Assembly (NCBI GenBank): GCA_019009955.1
Contig: CM032230.1
Location: forward strand, 15,358,001-15,422,000
Direction: 5' to 3'
Source: Riptortus pedestris
Taxonomy: Eukaryota; Arthropoda; Insecta; Hemiptera; Alydidae
DNA length: 64,000 nt
In this document: one piece after another, positions 1 to 11,504 of the stretch
Layout of the letters: each line of letters begins with the position of its first letter
Position numbering within the stretch: the stretch's first letter is position 1
Translations under genes and position numbers: made by a program
Notes under the pieces: model-generated
Seen by the model: only the letters and a program-made list of their open reading frames with translations
The model's database searches: none
What the model was told of the DNA's origin: nothing

Positions 1-210
1 AAGGATTCTTTTATTTTTCTACCAACATAGTCATTTTTATTTTTAAAGTATTTTTCTGGACAAAGTAATCATTAAAAAGCACCTTACTCAGAATGCTTGT
101 ATATGCTACATGTATTTTACATATTGTGTGTGTGTTTTATATATATATATCTTCTTCATAGATGCCGAAGGTATGATGTTGAAATAAGTGGTATCTATTT
201 CCTTAAAAAG

Positions 211-751
211 CCCGTCACTCAGGGGCTGCGTAAACTAAGTAGATATCCCCAGCGCGTCACGCATTTATCTCAAAAAGTGAAAATACAATGAGAACAATAT
301 TTGGTATTTATGATTAGAATAATGTGCTTCATGACAACAGGCTATTGTTAATATGACATGAGTTGGGGGGAGTGGGGGTAGGCCAAAAATTATAAAATGG
401 AAATATCTTGGTTATTAATCAAGATAATGAAAAAACGTACATGTCAACATTTATAGAACAATACATTTGCAATAAGATTGGTTTTATACAACTTTTCGAT
501 TCGACTCATAATAAGGGGGATATTAAGAATTTTCGAAACTCCTCCCCTATAAACCCTTCCTCCCACTGGTAGGATTTCAGCCAATAAAGAACTTGTTCTC
601 CCTTTTTAGATAAAGCGATTAAATATAGATTTTGGTAACGGTTAAACAGAATTTATGACCAATAGAACGGTAACAGAAAAATATATATATTTCGATAATC
701 GCGTCATGAGTACAATCTCAATACATGACTTCTCTTAAGGGAAATCGTGTG
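211..751 (+). mobile_element. Family A element (HINE-like), subfamily II, internally deleted
   Basis: It starts with CCCGTCACTCAGGGGCTGCG and the subterminal motif, then carries the subfamily II block (ending in the CCGTTACC/ACAG side near 665). It passes through a short TA run straight into the GCGTCATGAGTAC part of the 3' block and a decayed hairpin. Most of the usual 3' block is missing. Two to four substitutions in each terminal motif suggest an old copy. Confidence 0.75.
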
Positions 752-2971
752 AAAAGCTTAAATTAAAAACATTATATAAGAGTGTAATTAATTGAGTGAC
801 AATACTTCCTTGAGTGTGTAAAAGTGTTTTTTTTTGTTTAAATTTATTGTTGTTTTATGGAATTGTTTAATATTTCTTTTCCAATTATGTATTATTCTAA
901 TTCATTTCTAGAGTTATAATGTTTAAAAAATAAATTTTTGATTTTTTCAAAATAAAACAAACAAAACCTTTAGTCTACCAATAATTTTTTTGACCCACTG
1001 GTCGGTTAGCAATTTGTTATCCCTATTCAAAATACCATAGACCTTCTTATCATAACCATAGATAGTAATAATCATAAATAATAAAAATATATTTCCCGCC
1101 AAAAATGTTATTTCACTCCGTCCAGCACTTTAGGTTTGGACGGACCACATTTTTGTGATTTCATTGTTAAGATCGGTGGACATCTTAACAAATTCTTCAA
1201 AAATCACGTGGAATAAAATTCGGAACAGGTATCGGACATATGATTTTTATTTGTACCTCAATTGAGAATCCTGAAGTCATGGTGTGAACATCTTCATTTT
1301 CCAGCGATAAGTTCCTGGATGCTTGGGTGATTACCTAAACGTTGGTTCATAGCAGAAAATGGTAGTGATGAGGAAGACACCTATAAATACATGTTTGTAT
1401 TCAAAGAAGTCGGTTTCCTTTTATTTTGCTCCGAAAATCGTGAGGCTAATATCGAAGGTGATGCCATCACAATTCGTTACATGTGTTCTTGTTTTTTAAT
1501 CAAGTGCTCTTTTCCTTTATTTTAGAGTTTGGAGGTTCATTAAAAAAATAAAATGATAACTTTATTCAGGATTGGCATGTAAAGGATTTCATTGGTGGGG
1601 CAAAATTTGTATTTCGTTTTCAGGTTTATGTTACTTTAAGTCTTTATTATTTCATATAACATCTATAACTTTATATTTATGTATGACTTTAAATTTATGT
1701 TCAAAGAAGAAAGAACTTGTCACTCAAGTTGTTGGCCAAACCCGAGCTTCTGTGAATTTCTTTATATTGTAAGAATTGTTACTTATGGAACGGAAATAAA
1801 ATTTACTTTATTGATTCATTAGTGGAGCAAATGGGATAATGAATGAATTGTAAAAACAGACGTAGACATTTTCTACCTAGATTCTGCTGCAAGACACTGT
1901 ACGTATAATATTATGGTGGTGGCTCAACCTGATGATGAGGGTCAAATCAAACAATAGTTTTATTTGGCATTGTACTTTTCAATATTTAATATGGTCTATT
2001 ATTTTCAGTGGTGGAGTTTTGGGACGTCCCTCTATGATATAAAATTAAAATATTACGAACAACTATTTGAATTTTCCCATTCAAACATTTTTATTTATAC
2101 CGTATAATCTGTTAATTATAATTAGAGTGGTGACACGATTAATTTGTGAAACACGAGCCTTCCTTCACTCGCTACTGTTCACTTTAATCTGTAAAGATGA
2201 CCAAATTGGCTCCAGCCTATAATGTTTAAAGGAAATTGGTTTCTTTCAGTTGATTTTGAATAGACCGAAGTTGAAGCTATCCTTCATTTGAGGCCTTTTG
2301 ATCTGATGAGATGTTAAGTTTTGAATTCCTTGTGCAAATGTACTGGCAACACGTAAGTTCGCGTGATATATTACCTTTATTATGCTTAAAACAAGGATCC
2401 TTCTTTTTCCAGAATACCTTAATTACTCGGCCACACGGTTAGCTTGGGAATAAACTCAATTAAACAAAAACAAACAATATTTGAGAGATTAATTGTTAGA
2501 TTTCAACAAGATATTTATCCACCGATGGTAAGCTAATGACTTAGGTCAAGGTCCCTTATCAGATGTAGAGACCTCCAAGAAGTTAGGGAAATAAGAATGC
2601 AGGCAGATATACCTTGATGATCTTAGCCTTTTTTACAGTTTTTTTTTTTTGAGCAAACAAGACTTTATAAGAATTTCGAGGTTAAGGGTTTTATGTCCCA
2701 GTTTAATTACACTATAAAACATAAACTCCGCCATTGGTTTACCAATAAATATGGGCTTGGGAATGACTTCCGCTTCGCTTAGCTCTAAAATGTAATGTAA
2801 CTCCGTGTGAAATTCAACTTCCCTCAGTTTATGGCTTACCAGATATAATTAGCAACATATTTCTAACGCCGATTTAATGCCCCGCCAGAATAGAAAAAAT
2901 ATCTTCATTCTGTGAAACTAAACCAGTTATGAGTTATCCTCACTATGAGCTTGGCACTTGAAAGAAAAATA
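752..2971. other. AT-rich intergenic stretch without recognised gene
   Basis: No coding region is supported; the only open frame of note (1572-1772) has no recognisable protein features. A worn piece of the family A 3' block lies at about 1133-1212 on the plus strand (a relative of GGACCTCATTTTCGTC followed by GATCGGTGGACAT). Nothing else is identified. Confidence 0.5.
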
Positions 2972-3450
2972 TTCGTCACACGGGGCTACGTTATCTAAGC
3001 AGATTTCCCATGAACGTCACGTATTTACATTTATCTCAAAACTTACCGGTTCAATGAGAACAATATTTAGTATTTATGCTTCAAATAAAGTGTTTCATTA
3101 CAAAACACCTAATTGTTAATATGACATCAGTAGGAGTGGGGATTTAATGAATGCCGAAAAATAAAAAATGCAAATAATATCTCTGATAATGATCAAGATA
3201 ATTAAAAAAAAAAACGCGCATAACAACAATTATAGAACAATAAATTTGGAATACGAATTTTTTCTATAAAATTTTACGATCCGAAGCATAATAACGGAGA
3301 TATTAAGAATTTTCGTATATATATAATTTTGAACGGACCTCATTTTCATCAACTCCTGGGTAGGATCGACGGACATTTGAGGAAACGTTTCGTAAATCAC
3401 GCCATGAGGAGGACCTCATTAGCTGATTTCCCTTATGAAAAATCTGCTAA
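2972..3450 (+). mobile_element. Family A element, subfamily II, internally deleted
   Basis: The 5' end is a variant of TCCGTCACGC, followed by CTAAGCAGATTTCCC. The subfamily II block breaks off after TTAAGAATTTTCG and jumps to a TA run and the 3' block. The 3' end GCTGATTTCCC...AATCTGCTAA is complete, with the hairpin slightly decayed. Confidence 0.8.
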
Positions 3451-3595
3451 AATTCATAAAAATCCTAGCCACTTTCCCTAAGGTTACACTTTACCCTATC
3501 CAGATTTATCTATACTATTAGAAACCTCAAGCCACCGAAGTGATAATGTACCTCAAACCATCTGGTGATAATGTATCAGCTGGTTAAATCAAGAA

Positions 3596-4052
3596 TCCGT
3601 CACTCAGTGGCTGAGTAAACTAGGCAGATTTCCACCATTTATTCTCTATTTTCTGGTAATAATAAGCTTATGTTACAAGGAATCGAAATACCAGCTTTTA
3701 ATTGAGTGAATCGCTGAAAATAAAATTCACATGAATCACTCTTACAGTGGCTGAATACTAAAACATGCAAATATCTCCATTAAGGTTCTAGAGATACAGA
3801 ATTCTCAGAATAATGTTTATAGAAAATCTGTTAATAACGGATTTTCAAAAATCACTCTAAACAACCTCCTCTCTTGACTAATTTCAGCCATTTTCAAACT
3901 TGACAGTTTTGTATCAGTGAAACAAAAATTGCAAAAGTATACATAAATATAATTTTGAACGGACGACACTTTGTCATCTTCTTGGTAGGACTGGTAGACT
4001 TTTGAAGTAATGTTTCGAAAACCACGTCATAAGTATAACCTCAATATGATAA
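3596..4052 (+). mobile_element. Old family A copy
   Basis: TCCGTCACTCAGTGGCTGAG begins it. The middle is strongly diverged but keeps AAATGCAAATATCT-like and TTTTGAACGGAC motifs in the expected order, and it ends near the AACCTCAATA motif without a hairpin. Confidence 0.6.
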
Positions 4053-4258
4053 TGATGTCCCAGGCGTTAGCCATTTCCAAATTATATGAAATTTATATCA
4101 GGTGTTAAGGCCATTAATTGCTATAATACTGGAAGGTAAGACCTGAAAAATTAAAGAACTTTTTTTCACAGTTAAATGTGGGCCACCTTAGTATTCGACA
4201 TATACAGGGTGTTTCATTCTCGCCACTCACCTCTTTCCTTTTCACGAGTTTTGAGAAT

Positions 4259-4370
4259 TAGCAGATTTCCCCTCCTGGGAAATTAAGTATTGATGTTGTA
4301 CTCAAGACACGATTTCCGAAAAAGTTCCTCAAATTTCCATCGATCCTAGGAGATGACGAAAATGAGTATG
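4259..4370 (-). mobile_element. Family A 3' end fragment
   Basis: Reads TAGCAGATTTCCC then a damaged hairpin, GATGTTGTACTCA and the GATGACGAAAATGAG motif, i.e. the 3' block in reverse. It stops before the microsatellite core. Confidence 0.7.
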
Positions 4371-4411
4371 AGATCTCACCTGTCTAGCGAAAAAAACTAA
4401 CAGTACACAAG

Positions 4412-4675
4412 TTGCCACTTAAACCAATATGGACTTGTGGAATAAAAATGTGGGGTACAGCAAAACCTTCGAATATCCAGACTTTCCAATCCAAAGTCCT
4501 GCGCACCATATTGTATTTCAAACCTCAACCTTCTGATCTTAATATCCCATCCGAAAAGGACCTAATTACCTTAAGATTAAAAAAAATCCACAGGCTTTTC
4601 AATCATCCTAATCCAGAAGTGTATTATACAAATATGTTACCAAATGCATGTGTTGCAGAACGTAATTTTTAAAGT
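4412..4675 (+). pseudogene. LINE reverse-transcriptase C-terminal relic (jockey-like)
   Basis: The 86-codon open frame reads LKPIWTCGIKMWGTAKPSNI then QTFQSKVLRTI. This matches the end of the reverse-transcriptase region of jockey/CR1-type non-LTR retrotransposons (LKPIWTYGIQLWG followed by FQSKVLR is the usual form). A few residues normally between RTI and the later DLxIP motif are missing, and the protein stops just after a HPNPE segment. No upstream catalytic palm (FADD) is present, so this is a 5'-truncated dead copy. It lies between the inverted-repeat arms at 4209 and 4893. Confidence 0.75.
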
Positions 4676-5233
4676 AAAATAAATAAGTAAAATCTTTTAA
4701 AATTTGATGATCTATCGGTCATTAAAAGAATGTCTTACCACTGGAAACCCCAGCGTTAAGGGCACTGATGGAAGGACTGGAGACGTTTTTAAACTTCAAA
4801 AAGAAACTGGATCACCACAACTAAGTCCTGTCATATAAAAATTCTCAAAACTCTTGAAAATAAGGAGGGGAGTGAGGAAGGGAGTATGAAACAGCTGATT
4901 TCTGCTTACCTCGCACTGTAATCTATTCCGTGTTCCAGGGAGGGAGTGTGGGTTATTACGTGTGTTTTGCGAGAATTTGCACGATTAAGTACAGCTTTAT
5001 GTTTCATACATGACTCTCCTCTTTTTTTAGCGGAAGCTTGAGTATGACTTTTATGACGGATGTAGGTTATAGGGCTGTTATGATCTGGCGGGAATAGCCC
5101 CTGTCACCGTGAGCTGTTAGCTGGGAGATCTCCATTACCTAACTATCGATGGCATGTATCGAAGGAAGGTTATGTCATTGCTTAGCCTAACTTGAACAGG
5201 ATGGCTCTCTTTCTATTGATACATTATCTGATT

Positions 5234-5362
5234 TTAGCAGATTTCCCTTAAGGTAAATCAGCTATTGAAGTTGTACTCATGACGCGAGTTTCGAAAAATC
5301 TCCTCAAATATCCATCGATCCTACGCAGGGATTACAAAAATGAGGTCCCTTCAAAATTGTTC
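5234..5362 (-). mobile_element. Family A 3' end fragment
   Basis: TTAGCAGATTTCCCTTAAGG begins it, then the complete 3' block to CCCTTCAAAATTG. There is no core or 5' block beyond. Confidence 0.75.
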
Positions 5363-5394
5363 ATGGGTTTTTAATTTTTAATAGTTCTAAGTAT

Positions 5395-5890
5395 AAATGT
5401 AATGAGCAGAGAGGGAGGGGTACTAAATACTGTAAACAAGAAAGATAAATAGCCCGCTTAATATATGAATTACGAGAAAATGTATTTAACAACAACTGTA
5501 GAACAGCAGTTCAGCTTAGTTGGTCCTATAACATTTTTCGACGACTCATAATATCGGAGAAATGTTGAATATTCTAACCTCCCTCTCTAAACCCTCCTTT
5601 ACCTACTATGATTTCAGCTTAATGGCTATAAATTGAAGTTTGCACGGAACGGTTAAATATCGAGTATGTAATAGATAAAATAAACATTTTCGAGATAAGA
5701 ACGTGAATTCTCGTTTTCCATCTATCTCACAGAGTAAAAGCTCAATGAAAACAATATTTGGTTTTTAAACTTGGAATGAACTATTTCATAATCTAACAGA
5801 TTATTGTTAATGTGACATCAGTAGGAGTGGAAGTTTACTTAATTCTGAAAATTAAAAAATGCGATTATCTCAGTTAATACTCAAAATAGG
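5395..5890 (+). mobile_element. Family A, subfamily III internal block
   Basis: Carries GAGGGAGGGGTACTAAATACTG, AACAACTGTAGAACA, the TTTTCGAGA..GAACG stretch and GACATCAGTAGGAGTGG in the order seen in the extended subfamily III (compare 50968-51700 and 54712-55400). Both ends are missing, and a subfamily I copy starts directly after it. Confidence 0.6.
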
Positions 5891-5899
5891 GGGGAAAAC

Positions 5900-6315
5900 T
5901 CCGTCACGCAGGGGCTGCGTAAACTAAGGAGATTTCCCACGTGAAGTTTTACAATAGAGAAATTTCACGAGAATCGAGCAGTTAAGGAAACGGCGGGAAA
6001 GTCACCCGTTCATTAGCCGCCCAGATTTAATAAAAATGCAAATATTTCGGTTATTATTCAAGATAGGGAATAAATGTATATAACAATATTTATAGTAAAT
6101 TTAATTTTCAATAAGATTGATTCTGTACAATTGTTCGATCTGACGTATAGTAACGGAGATATTTCGAATTTTCGAAAATCCTCCCCTCTAAACCCCCCCT
6201 TCCACTAGTCTGATTTCAGCTGTTAACGAACTTGTTCTTTCTTTTTACATAAAACGACTAAATATCGAGTTTGGTAACGATCAAACAAAAATTACGACCG
6301 CTACAGCGGCAACAG

Positions 6316-6361
<46 letters not shown>

Positions 6362-6483
6362 TTGAACGGACCTCATTTTCGTCATCTACTAGGTAGGATC
6401 GATGGACACTTGAAGAACAATTTCGAAAATTCCGTCATGAGTACAACCTCAATAGCTGATTTCCTTTAAGGGAAATCTGCTAA
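5900..6483 (+). mobile_element. Family A element, subfamily I, complete
   Basis: A complete 584-bp copy. It has 5' TCCGTCACGCAGGGGCTGCG, whose ACGCAG/CTGCGT arms form a hairpin with a GGG loop, then AAACTAAGGAGATTTCCC. The subfamily I block (GAAGTTTTACAATAGAGAAA ... TTAATAAAAATGCAAATAT) runs to CCGCTACAGCGGCAACAGAC. The core is (TA)n at 6321-6358, followed by the 3' block AGTTTTGAACGGACC ... and the 3' hairpin ending GGGAAATCTGCTAA. No coding capacity. Best classed as a non-autonomous Helentron-like (HINE) element from structure alone. Confidence 0.85.
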
Positions 6484-6872
6484 AATGTATGTAACAACAT
6501 TTACAGAAAATTATATGCAATACGATTGATATACTATTTTTTGATCCAACGTATAATAGCAGATATATTTAATTTTATAAATTCGCCCTACCACAGGTCA
6601 GATTTCAGACATTCGCTAACTAGTCTGTTAACGCTCTAGCTGTCGCAATTTTTATTTGATCGTTGCCAGGCTCGATATTTAAAAGTTTTATGTAAAGCTG
6701 AAGAACAAGTTCGTTAACGACTAAAATCCTACAAGTGGGAAGGGGGGGGGGTTTGGGGGGAATTTTGTAAAATCTTAATATCTTATAATATTATCTGTCA
6801 GATCCAAATATTGTCTAGAACCAATATTATTGCAGATGTAATGTTCTATAAATGTTGTTATGTACGGAACTT
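6484..6872. mobile_element. Two family A block fragments in inverted orientation
   Basis: 6484-6627 reads forward (ATGTATGTAACAACATTTAC ... GTCAGATTTCAG). 6630-6872 reads the same block in reverse (GTCTGTTAACGCTCTAGC ... TTGTTATGTACG). The two halves partly complement each other, so the interval can fold back. Neither has a terminus. It abuts the complete copy that ends at 6483. Confidence 0.65.
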
Positions 6873-7511
6873 AGTGGCAGACTTTTTTTTTGAACTACTA
6901 ATATGATTTAATCAAATGAGCAACAACTACGTACGGTTGAATAATGAGGAATGATTTGAGTCATTCATAACTATTTTTGAGATTAAATGACCGACAGAAA
7001 TAACAGTCGCGTAAACATCTATACGTTTCAAACCCTATGCCTAAATTTAGAATTATATGGCGTTGTTTCGCAAGAAGAGACCCCACAACGGAATGGTGAG
7101 TTGTAGCATTGTGGGATTATGTTAATCCGACCTTCGCCTTGAATAGTGAATAGTGGGAGGCGAATCTCCACCAATAATTATATTAGTCAGGCTACGTTTT
7201 AATATATTCACTTTCTTTATTTGTTTGGAAACATTCCTGGTTGGGTTGCGCATTATTGGTAAGGAAAATCTCAAGAGTATTCATTGAGGAATGCAACAAC
7301 TCCAGAAAGATTATTCCTAAAATAGATATTTCCTTATTTGTCACTAAGTGTCTTCATCTAATCTTAGTTGATCTGCAAGTATGTATAAAATACGTGGTTT
7401 CGAACTCATGTATTTTCATGTTCCATTAATATGAAGTGAAAATTATTTGCAGGGAGTTATTCGTCACTCTACGAACATTGAGAATAAATAGAGAGAACGC
7501 TTATGGAAAAG

Positions 7512-8650
7512 TCCGTCCCGCGGGGGCTGCGTTAACTAAGCAGATTTCCAACGTGCGTCAAGTATTTGGATTTATCGCACAACGTAAACGTTTAATGAAT
7601 TCAATATTTGGTATTTAGTCTTCAAATAATGTGCTTTATAATATAGCAGCTTATTATAGATATAACATGCGTAGGAGTAGGGGTTTACTGAAGGCCGAAA
7701 ACTAAAAAATGTAAATATATCGGCTAATAATCAAGATAGCGAAAAAAAGTACAAAACGACATTTATAGAACATTATATTTGAAATAAGATTGGTTCTATA
7801 AAATTTTTCAATGTGAAGTATAAAAAGTCCGTCAAGCAGGGGCTGCGTAAACTAAGAAGATTTCCCACGTGAAGTTTTACAATAAAGAAATTTCAGAATA
7901 GAGAGTCAAACAGTTACGAGAACGGCCCGAACTAGCTCTTGACGGAAACTGACGACTAGACCCGAAGTTAGCCGAACTCATCTCAGAAGCTGAAAACAGA
8001 AAAATGCAAATATCTCGGTTAATATTCAAGATAGAGAATAAATGTATAGAACAATAATTATAGTAAATTTAATTTGCAATAAGATTAATTCTATACAATG
8101 TTTCAGAGATATTTCGAATTTTCAAAAATCCTCCCCTCTAAACCCCCCTCCCACTGGTCCGATTTCAGCCGTTAACGAACTTGATCTTCCTTTTTACATA
8201 AAACGATTAAATACTGAGTTTGGTGACGATCAAACAAAAATTGCGACCGCTAGAGTGTTAACAGACAAATATATATATATTTTTTTCGATATTTTTCGAA
8301 AACCGCGTCATGAGTACGAACTCAATGGCTGATTTCCTTTAAGGGAATCTGCTAAAAGGAGATATTAAGAATTTTCGAAATCTCCTCCCCCCTCTAAACT
8401 CCCCCTCCCACGGATCGGACTTCAGCCATTAACAAACTTGGTCTTTAATTTTACATAAGACGTCTGAATATCGAGTTTGGCAACGATCAAACAAAAATTG
8501 CGACCGCTAGAGCGTTAATAGACAAATATATATATAGTTTTGAACGGAAACCATTTTCGTCATCTCCTGGGTAGGATCAATGAACATATCGAGGAGGAAA
8601 TGTTACAAAATTCACTTCATGACTTCGACCTTAATAGCAGATTTCCCTAG
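7512..8650 (+). mobile_element. Family A element, subfamily II, split by a subfamily I insertion
   Basis: The 5' part (7512-7822) runs from TCCGTCCCGCGGGGGCTGCG through the subfamily II block to AATTTTTCAATGTGAAGTATA. The remainder (about 8358-8650) resumes at GGAGATATTAAGAATTTTCG and continues through CCGCTAGAGCG, a short TA core, the 3' block and half of the 3' hairpin. The two parts join as one element once the inner copy is removed. Confidence 0.8.
7826..8357 (+). mobile_element. Family A element, subfamily I, nested inside subfamily II
   Basis: The insert is bounded by AAAAGTCCGTCAAGCAGGGG and GGGAATCTGCTAAAA. The core is short, (TA)n plus a T run near 8269-8285, and the beginning of the 3' block is deleted. 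Because the host element continues on both sides, this copy fixes both termini of the family to within about five bases. Confidence 0.85.
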
Positions 8651-9196
8651 TTCTAAGTTCTAATTTTTTCCATACGTATTAGATGTACGACAAAGTTTTA
8701 CAGAAAATTTTAGGTATATTATGAAAATGCCCATAAATTATGTTATATTAAATTTTTCCTCATCGGAACGGAGATATCGAATATCATTTTTGTGAAATGA
8801 ACTCATGTGTAATAGCAGCAAGTGTGAAATCTGCTTGGTTTACACAGCCTCAGGATGATGAACTTAATTGTTTAGGATAATTTTCCTCGTATTTAAAATG
8901 CTATATATTCCGTCACTATGTAATATTCAAATAAACATTTATAAACCACCCTTCAGATTGAACGTTTCCCGCCTGAATGTCAATCTGTCAACGCTCGTTC
9001 AACCTTGACATTCGAAAATATCTGATCTCTACCACAGAAGACTATTTATTATGGACTCATCGAGACAAACAAACCCTATGACGTCAGTGGTCCCTCGATC
9101 TTTTGGCTGCTGTTTCCTGCGTATCTCTTTGCCAAGGTTATAGTTGGCCAATCACGTGTACTGCTGCATGAACTAACCCTCCTCAATTTAATTCTT
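8651..9196. other. Stretch without recognised gene
   Basis: No gene or clear repeat. A weak family A-like motif (AAATCTGCTTGGTTTACACAGCC, minus-strand 5' end) is visible at about 8827-8850. The rest is unassigned AT-rich DNA. Confidence 0.4.
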
Positions 9197-9349
9197 TTAG
9201 CAGATTTCCCTTGAGGGAAATCAGCTATTGAGGTAGTACTCATGACGGAATTTTCTACATTTTTCTTCAAATGACCATCGATCCTACCTAGTAGATGACG
9301 AAAATGAGGTCCGTTCAAAACTGTATATATATATCTATCTATCTATCTA

Positions 9350-9395
<46 letters not shown>

Positions 9396-9774
9396 TGTTA
9401 CCGCTCTAGCGGTCGCAATTTTTGTTTGATCCTTACCAAACTTCATATTTAAGCGTTTTATGTAAAAAGAAAGATCAAGTTCGTTAACGGCTGAAATCGG
9501 ACCAGTGGGAGGGGTGGTTTAGAGGTGGTTAGATCTTATTGCAAATTAAATTTACTATAAATATTGTTATATACATTTATTCCCTATCTTGATTATTAAC
9601 CGAGATATTTGCATTTTTATGAAATTTGGGCCGATAACGGATTTTTGAATTTCCCGCGAAAAGCTAGTTCGGGCCTTTGCCGTTACCGTTTGGCTCTCCA
9701 ATGGAGATTTCTCTACTGTATAACTTCACGTGGGAAATCTGCTTAGTTTACGCAGCTCCTGCGTGACGGACTTT
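9197..9774 (-). mobile_element. Family A element, subfamily I, both ends present
   Basis: Reads TTAGCAGATTTCCCTTGAGG at the left and CTGCGTGACGGACTTTT at the right. The core combines (TA)n, (TCTA)n and (TA)n (about 9324-9392). About 75 bp between GTTTAGAGG and AATCTTATTGC, present in other copies, is deleted. The open frame on the minus strand at 9076-9318 is the 3' block read through and is not a gene. Confidence 0.85.
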
Positions 9775-10185
9775 TTATTATAGCTGTCGCGATCTGGCTG
9801 CGGCAATAGGCAGTGGGAGCTGTAAAAGATGATACCCGTAATTCCCACAACCAAATCACTAACAAGAATTTAGGAAGGCTTTCGCCAACAGTCGGCTCTA
9901 GTCAAAATTTAAATATATATAAATTTATTTATAATTAAATATTCCCCAATAATAAGTATTAATCGAAATGAAGAGGCACCTTATAATAATATAAAGGGGG
10001 GCACTTATCTCTACTTAAACTAGATTACAATTAAAGCACTTAGCTGTTTTTATAGAAGTTTTCTATCAGACTCTGCCGTGAGAGATAGTGCAGGCGAGAA
10101 GTATTCTCGGAGGGCTGAAGGATTAGTGAAGTCCTACCGACAAGGGGTCTCCCTCCAGAGGATGGACTGTGACTGATCTTAATCC

Positions 10186-10229
10186 TTAGCGACCCTACCC
10201 AGGAGATAACGAAAATGAGGTCCGTTCAA

Positions 10230-10277
<48 letters not shown>

Positions 10278-10654
10278 CTGTTAACGCTCTAGCGGTCGCA
10301 ATTTTTGTTTGATCGTTACCAAACTCGGAATTTAATCGGAAGATCAAGTTCGTTAATGGCTGAAATCGGTGAAATCGAAATATCTCCGTTATTATGTGTG
10401 AAATCGAAAAATTCTTATTGCAAATTAAATTTACTATAAATATTGTTCTATACATTTATTCCCTATCTTGAATATTAACCGAGATATTTGCATTTTTATT
10501 AAATTTGGGCCGATAACGGATTTTTCAGTTTCCCGCCAAAACCTAGTTCGGCCCTTTGCCGTAAGTGTTGGGCTCTTGTATGGAGATTTCTCTATTGTAT
10601 AACTTCACGTGGGAAATCTGCTTAGTTTACGCAGCCCCTGTGTGACGGACTTTT
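10186..10654 (-). mobile_element. Family A element, subfamily I, 3' end missing
   Basis: Starts inside the 3' block (CCTACCCAGGAGATAACG), has a (TA)n core at 10236-10273 and runs to the intact 5' end GACGGACTTTT. There is an internal deletion in the G-rich region after GCTGAAATCGG. Confidence 0.8.
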
Positions 10655-10956
10655 ATAGCCTTAGCCGATGTCGTCCTTTGCCCCCGCCGATCAAAATATG
10701 CTCAAAAAGTCTCTTTAGCATGTAATTATTATTGAAATACATCGGGAATATTAATTAGTGTATCGACTTTGAGAGCAGTGAATGTTATAATAAAAATCCA
10801 TCGGTTATCTACTAAAATACGAGATCACATGGCGACAACTCCAAATTTTATAAAACTCTTGTTTAAAGGTAAAACTAGACATTTAAGTATTCATTAAATA
10901 ATGATCTTAATGTGCTCTGTGTTGGCATTATTCACAATACAAAATATATTGTCATT

Positions 10957-11181
10957 TGGGGCTCAGAGTAGCCACGTGAGTTAAAGCGTTGGCCTTAATC
11001 TCACATTGTAAACCTAGAGTGGCGAGTTCAATTCCCGCCTGGGCAATAGGAATTCATTTAGTGACGGAATTCATTAAATAAAATCCTTAGTCCCACCTTG
11101 GCTAGAAAAGGGTGGTAACCTGTAGATAGCCCGTCCCAAGTAGCCTCAGTTGCAAAAAATAGACGTTAATAATTAATAATT
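10957..11181 (+). mobile_element. tRNA-derived SINE
   Basis: Begins GGGGCTCAGAGTAGCC and carries an A-box-like TAGCCACGTGAGTTAAAGCG and a B box GAGTTCAATTCCCGCC, spaced as in a tRNA gene. A non-tRNA body (TAGGAATTCATTTAGTGACG, AAATCCTTAGTCCCA, GAAAAGGGTGG) and a TAA-rich tail follow. Three more copies occur at 18855, 37278 and 46207. The tRNA-like head does not fold as a functional tRNA with acceptor pairing and is followed by a long body, so it is a SINE rather than a tRNA gene. Confidence 0.75.
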
Positions 11182-11208
11182 GTAATTTGTGATTACCCCC
11201 TAAGGGAA

Positions 11209-11283
11209 CTCACAACGCGATTTTCTAAAAACATTTTCAAATATTCATCGATCCTAGCAGTGTGATGAGGAAAATGAGGTGTA

Positions 11284-11320
<37 letters not shown>

Positions 11321-11442
11321 TAGCAGATTTCCCTTAAGGGAAATTAGCTATTGAGGTTGTACTCATGACGGAATTTTCGAAATTTTTCTTCAATTGTCCA
11401 TCGATCCTACCTAGTAGATGAGAAAATGAGGTCCATTCAAAA

Positions 11443-11504
<62 letters not shown>

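Larger units (their letters stand above)
4204..4893. mobile_element. Composite bounded by inverted repeats
   Basis: The left arm at 4209-4262 (GTGTTTCATTCTCGCC ... GAGTTTTGAGAATT) is matched in inverted orientation by 4836-4893 (AAAATTCTCAAAACTC ... GTATGAAAC) over about 52 bp with a handful of mismatches. These look like terminal inverted repeats of a DNA element or foldback. Inside lie a minus-strand family A 3' fragment (4259-4370) and a LINE reverse-transcriptase relic, so the interval is composite. No transposase is visible. Confidence 0.5.

Noticed and set aside
10957..11050. Functional tRNA gene
   Set aside because: A and B boxes are present, but there is no acceptor-stem pairing, and the sequence continues into a body shared by three other copies.
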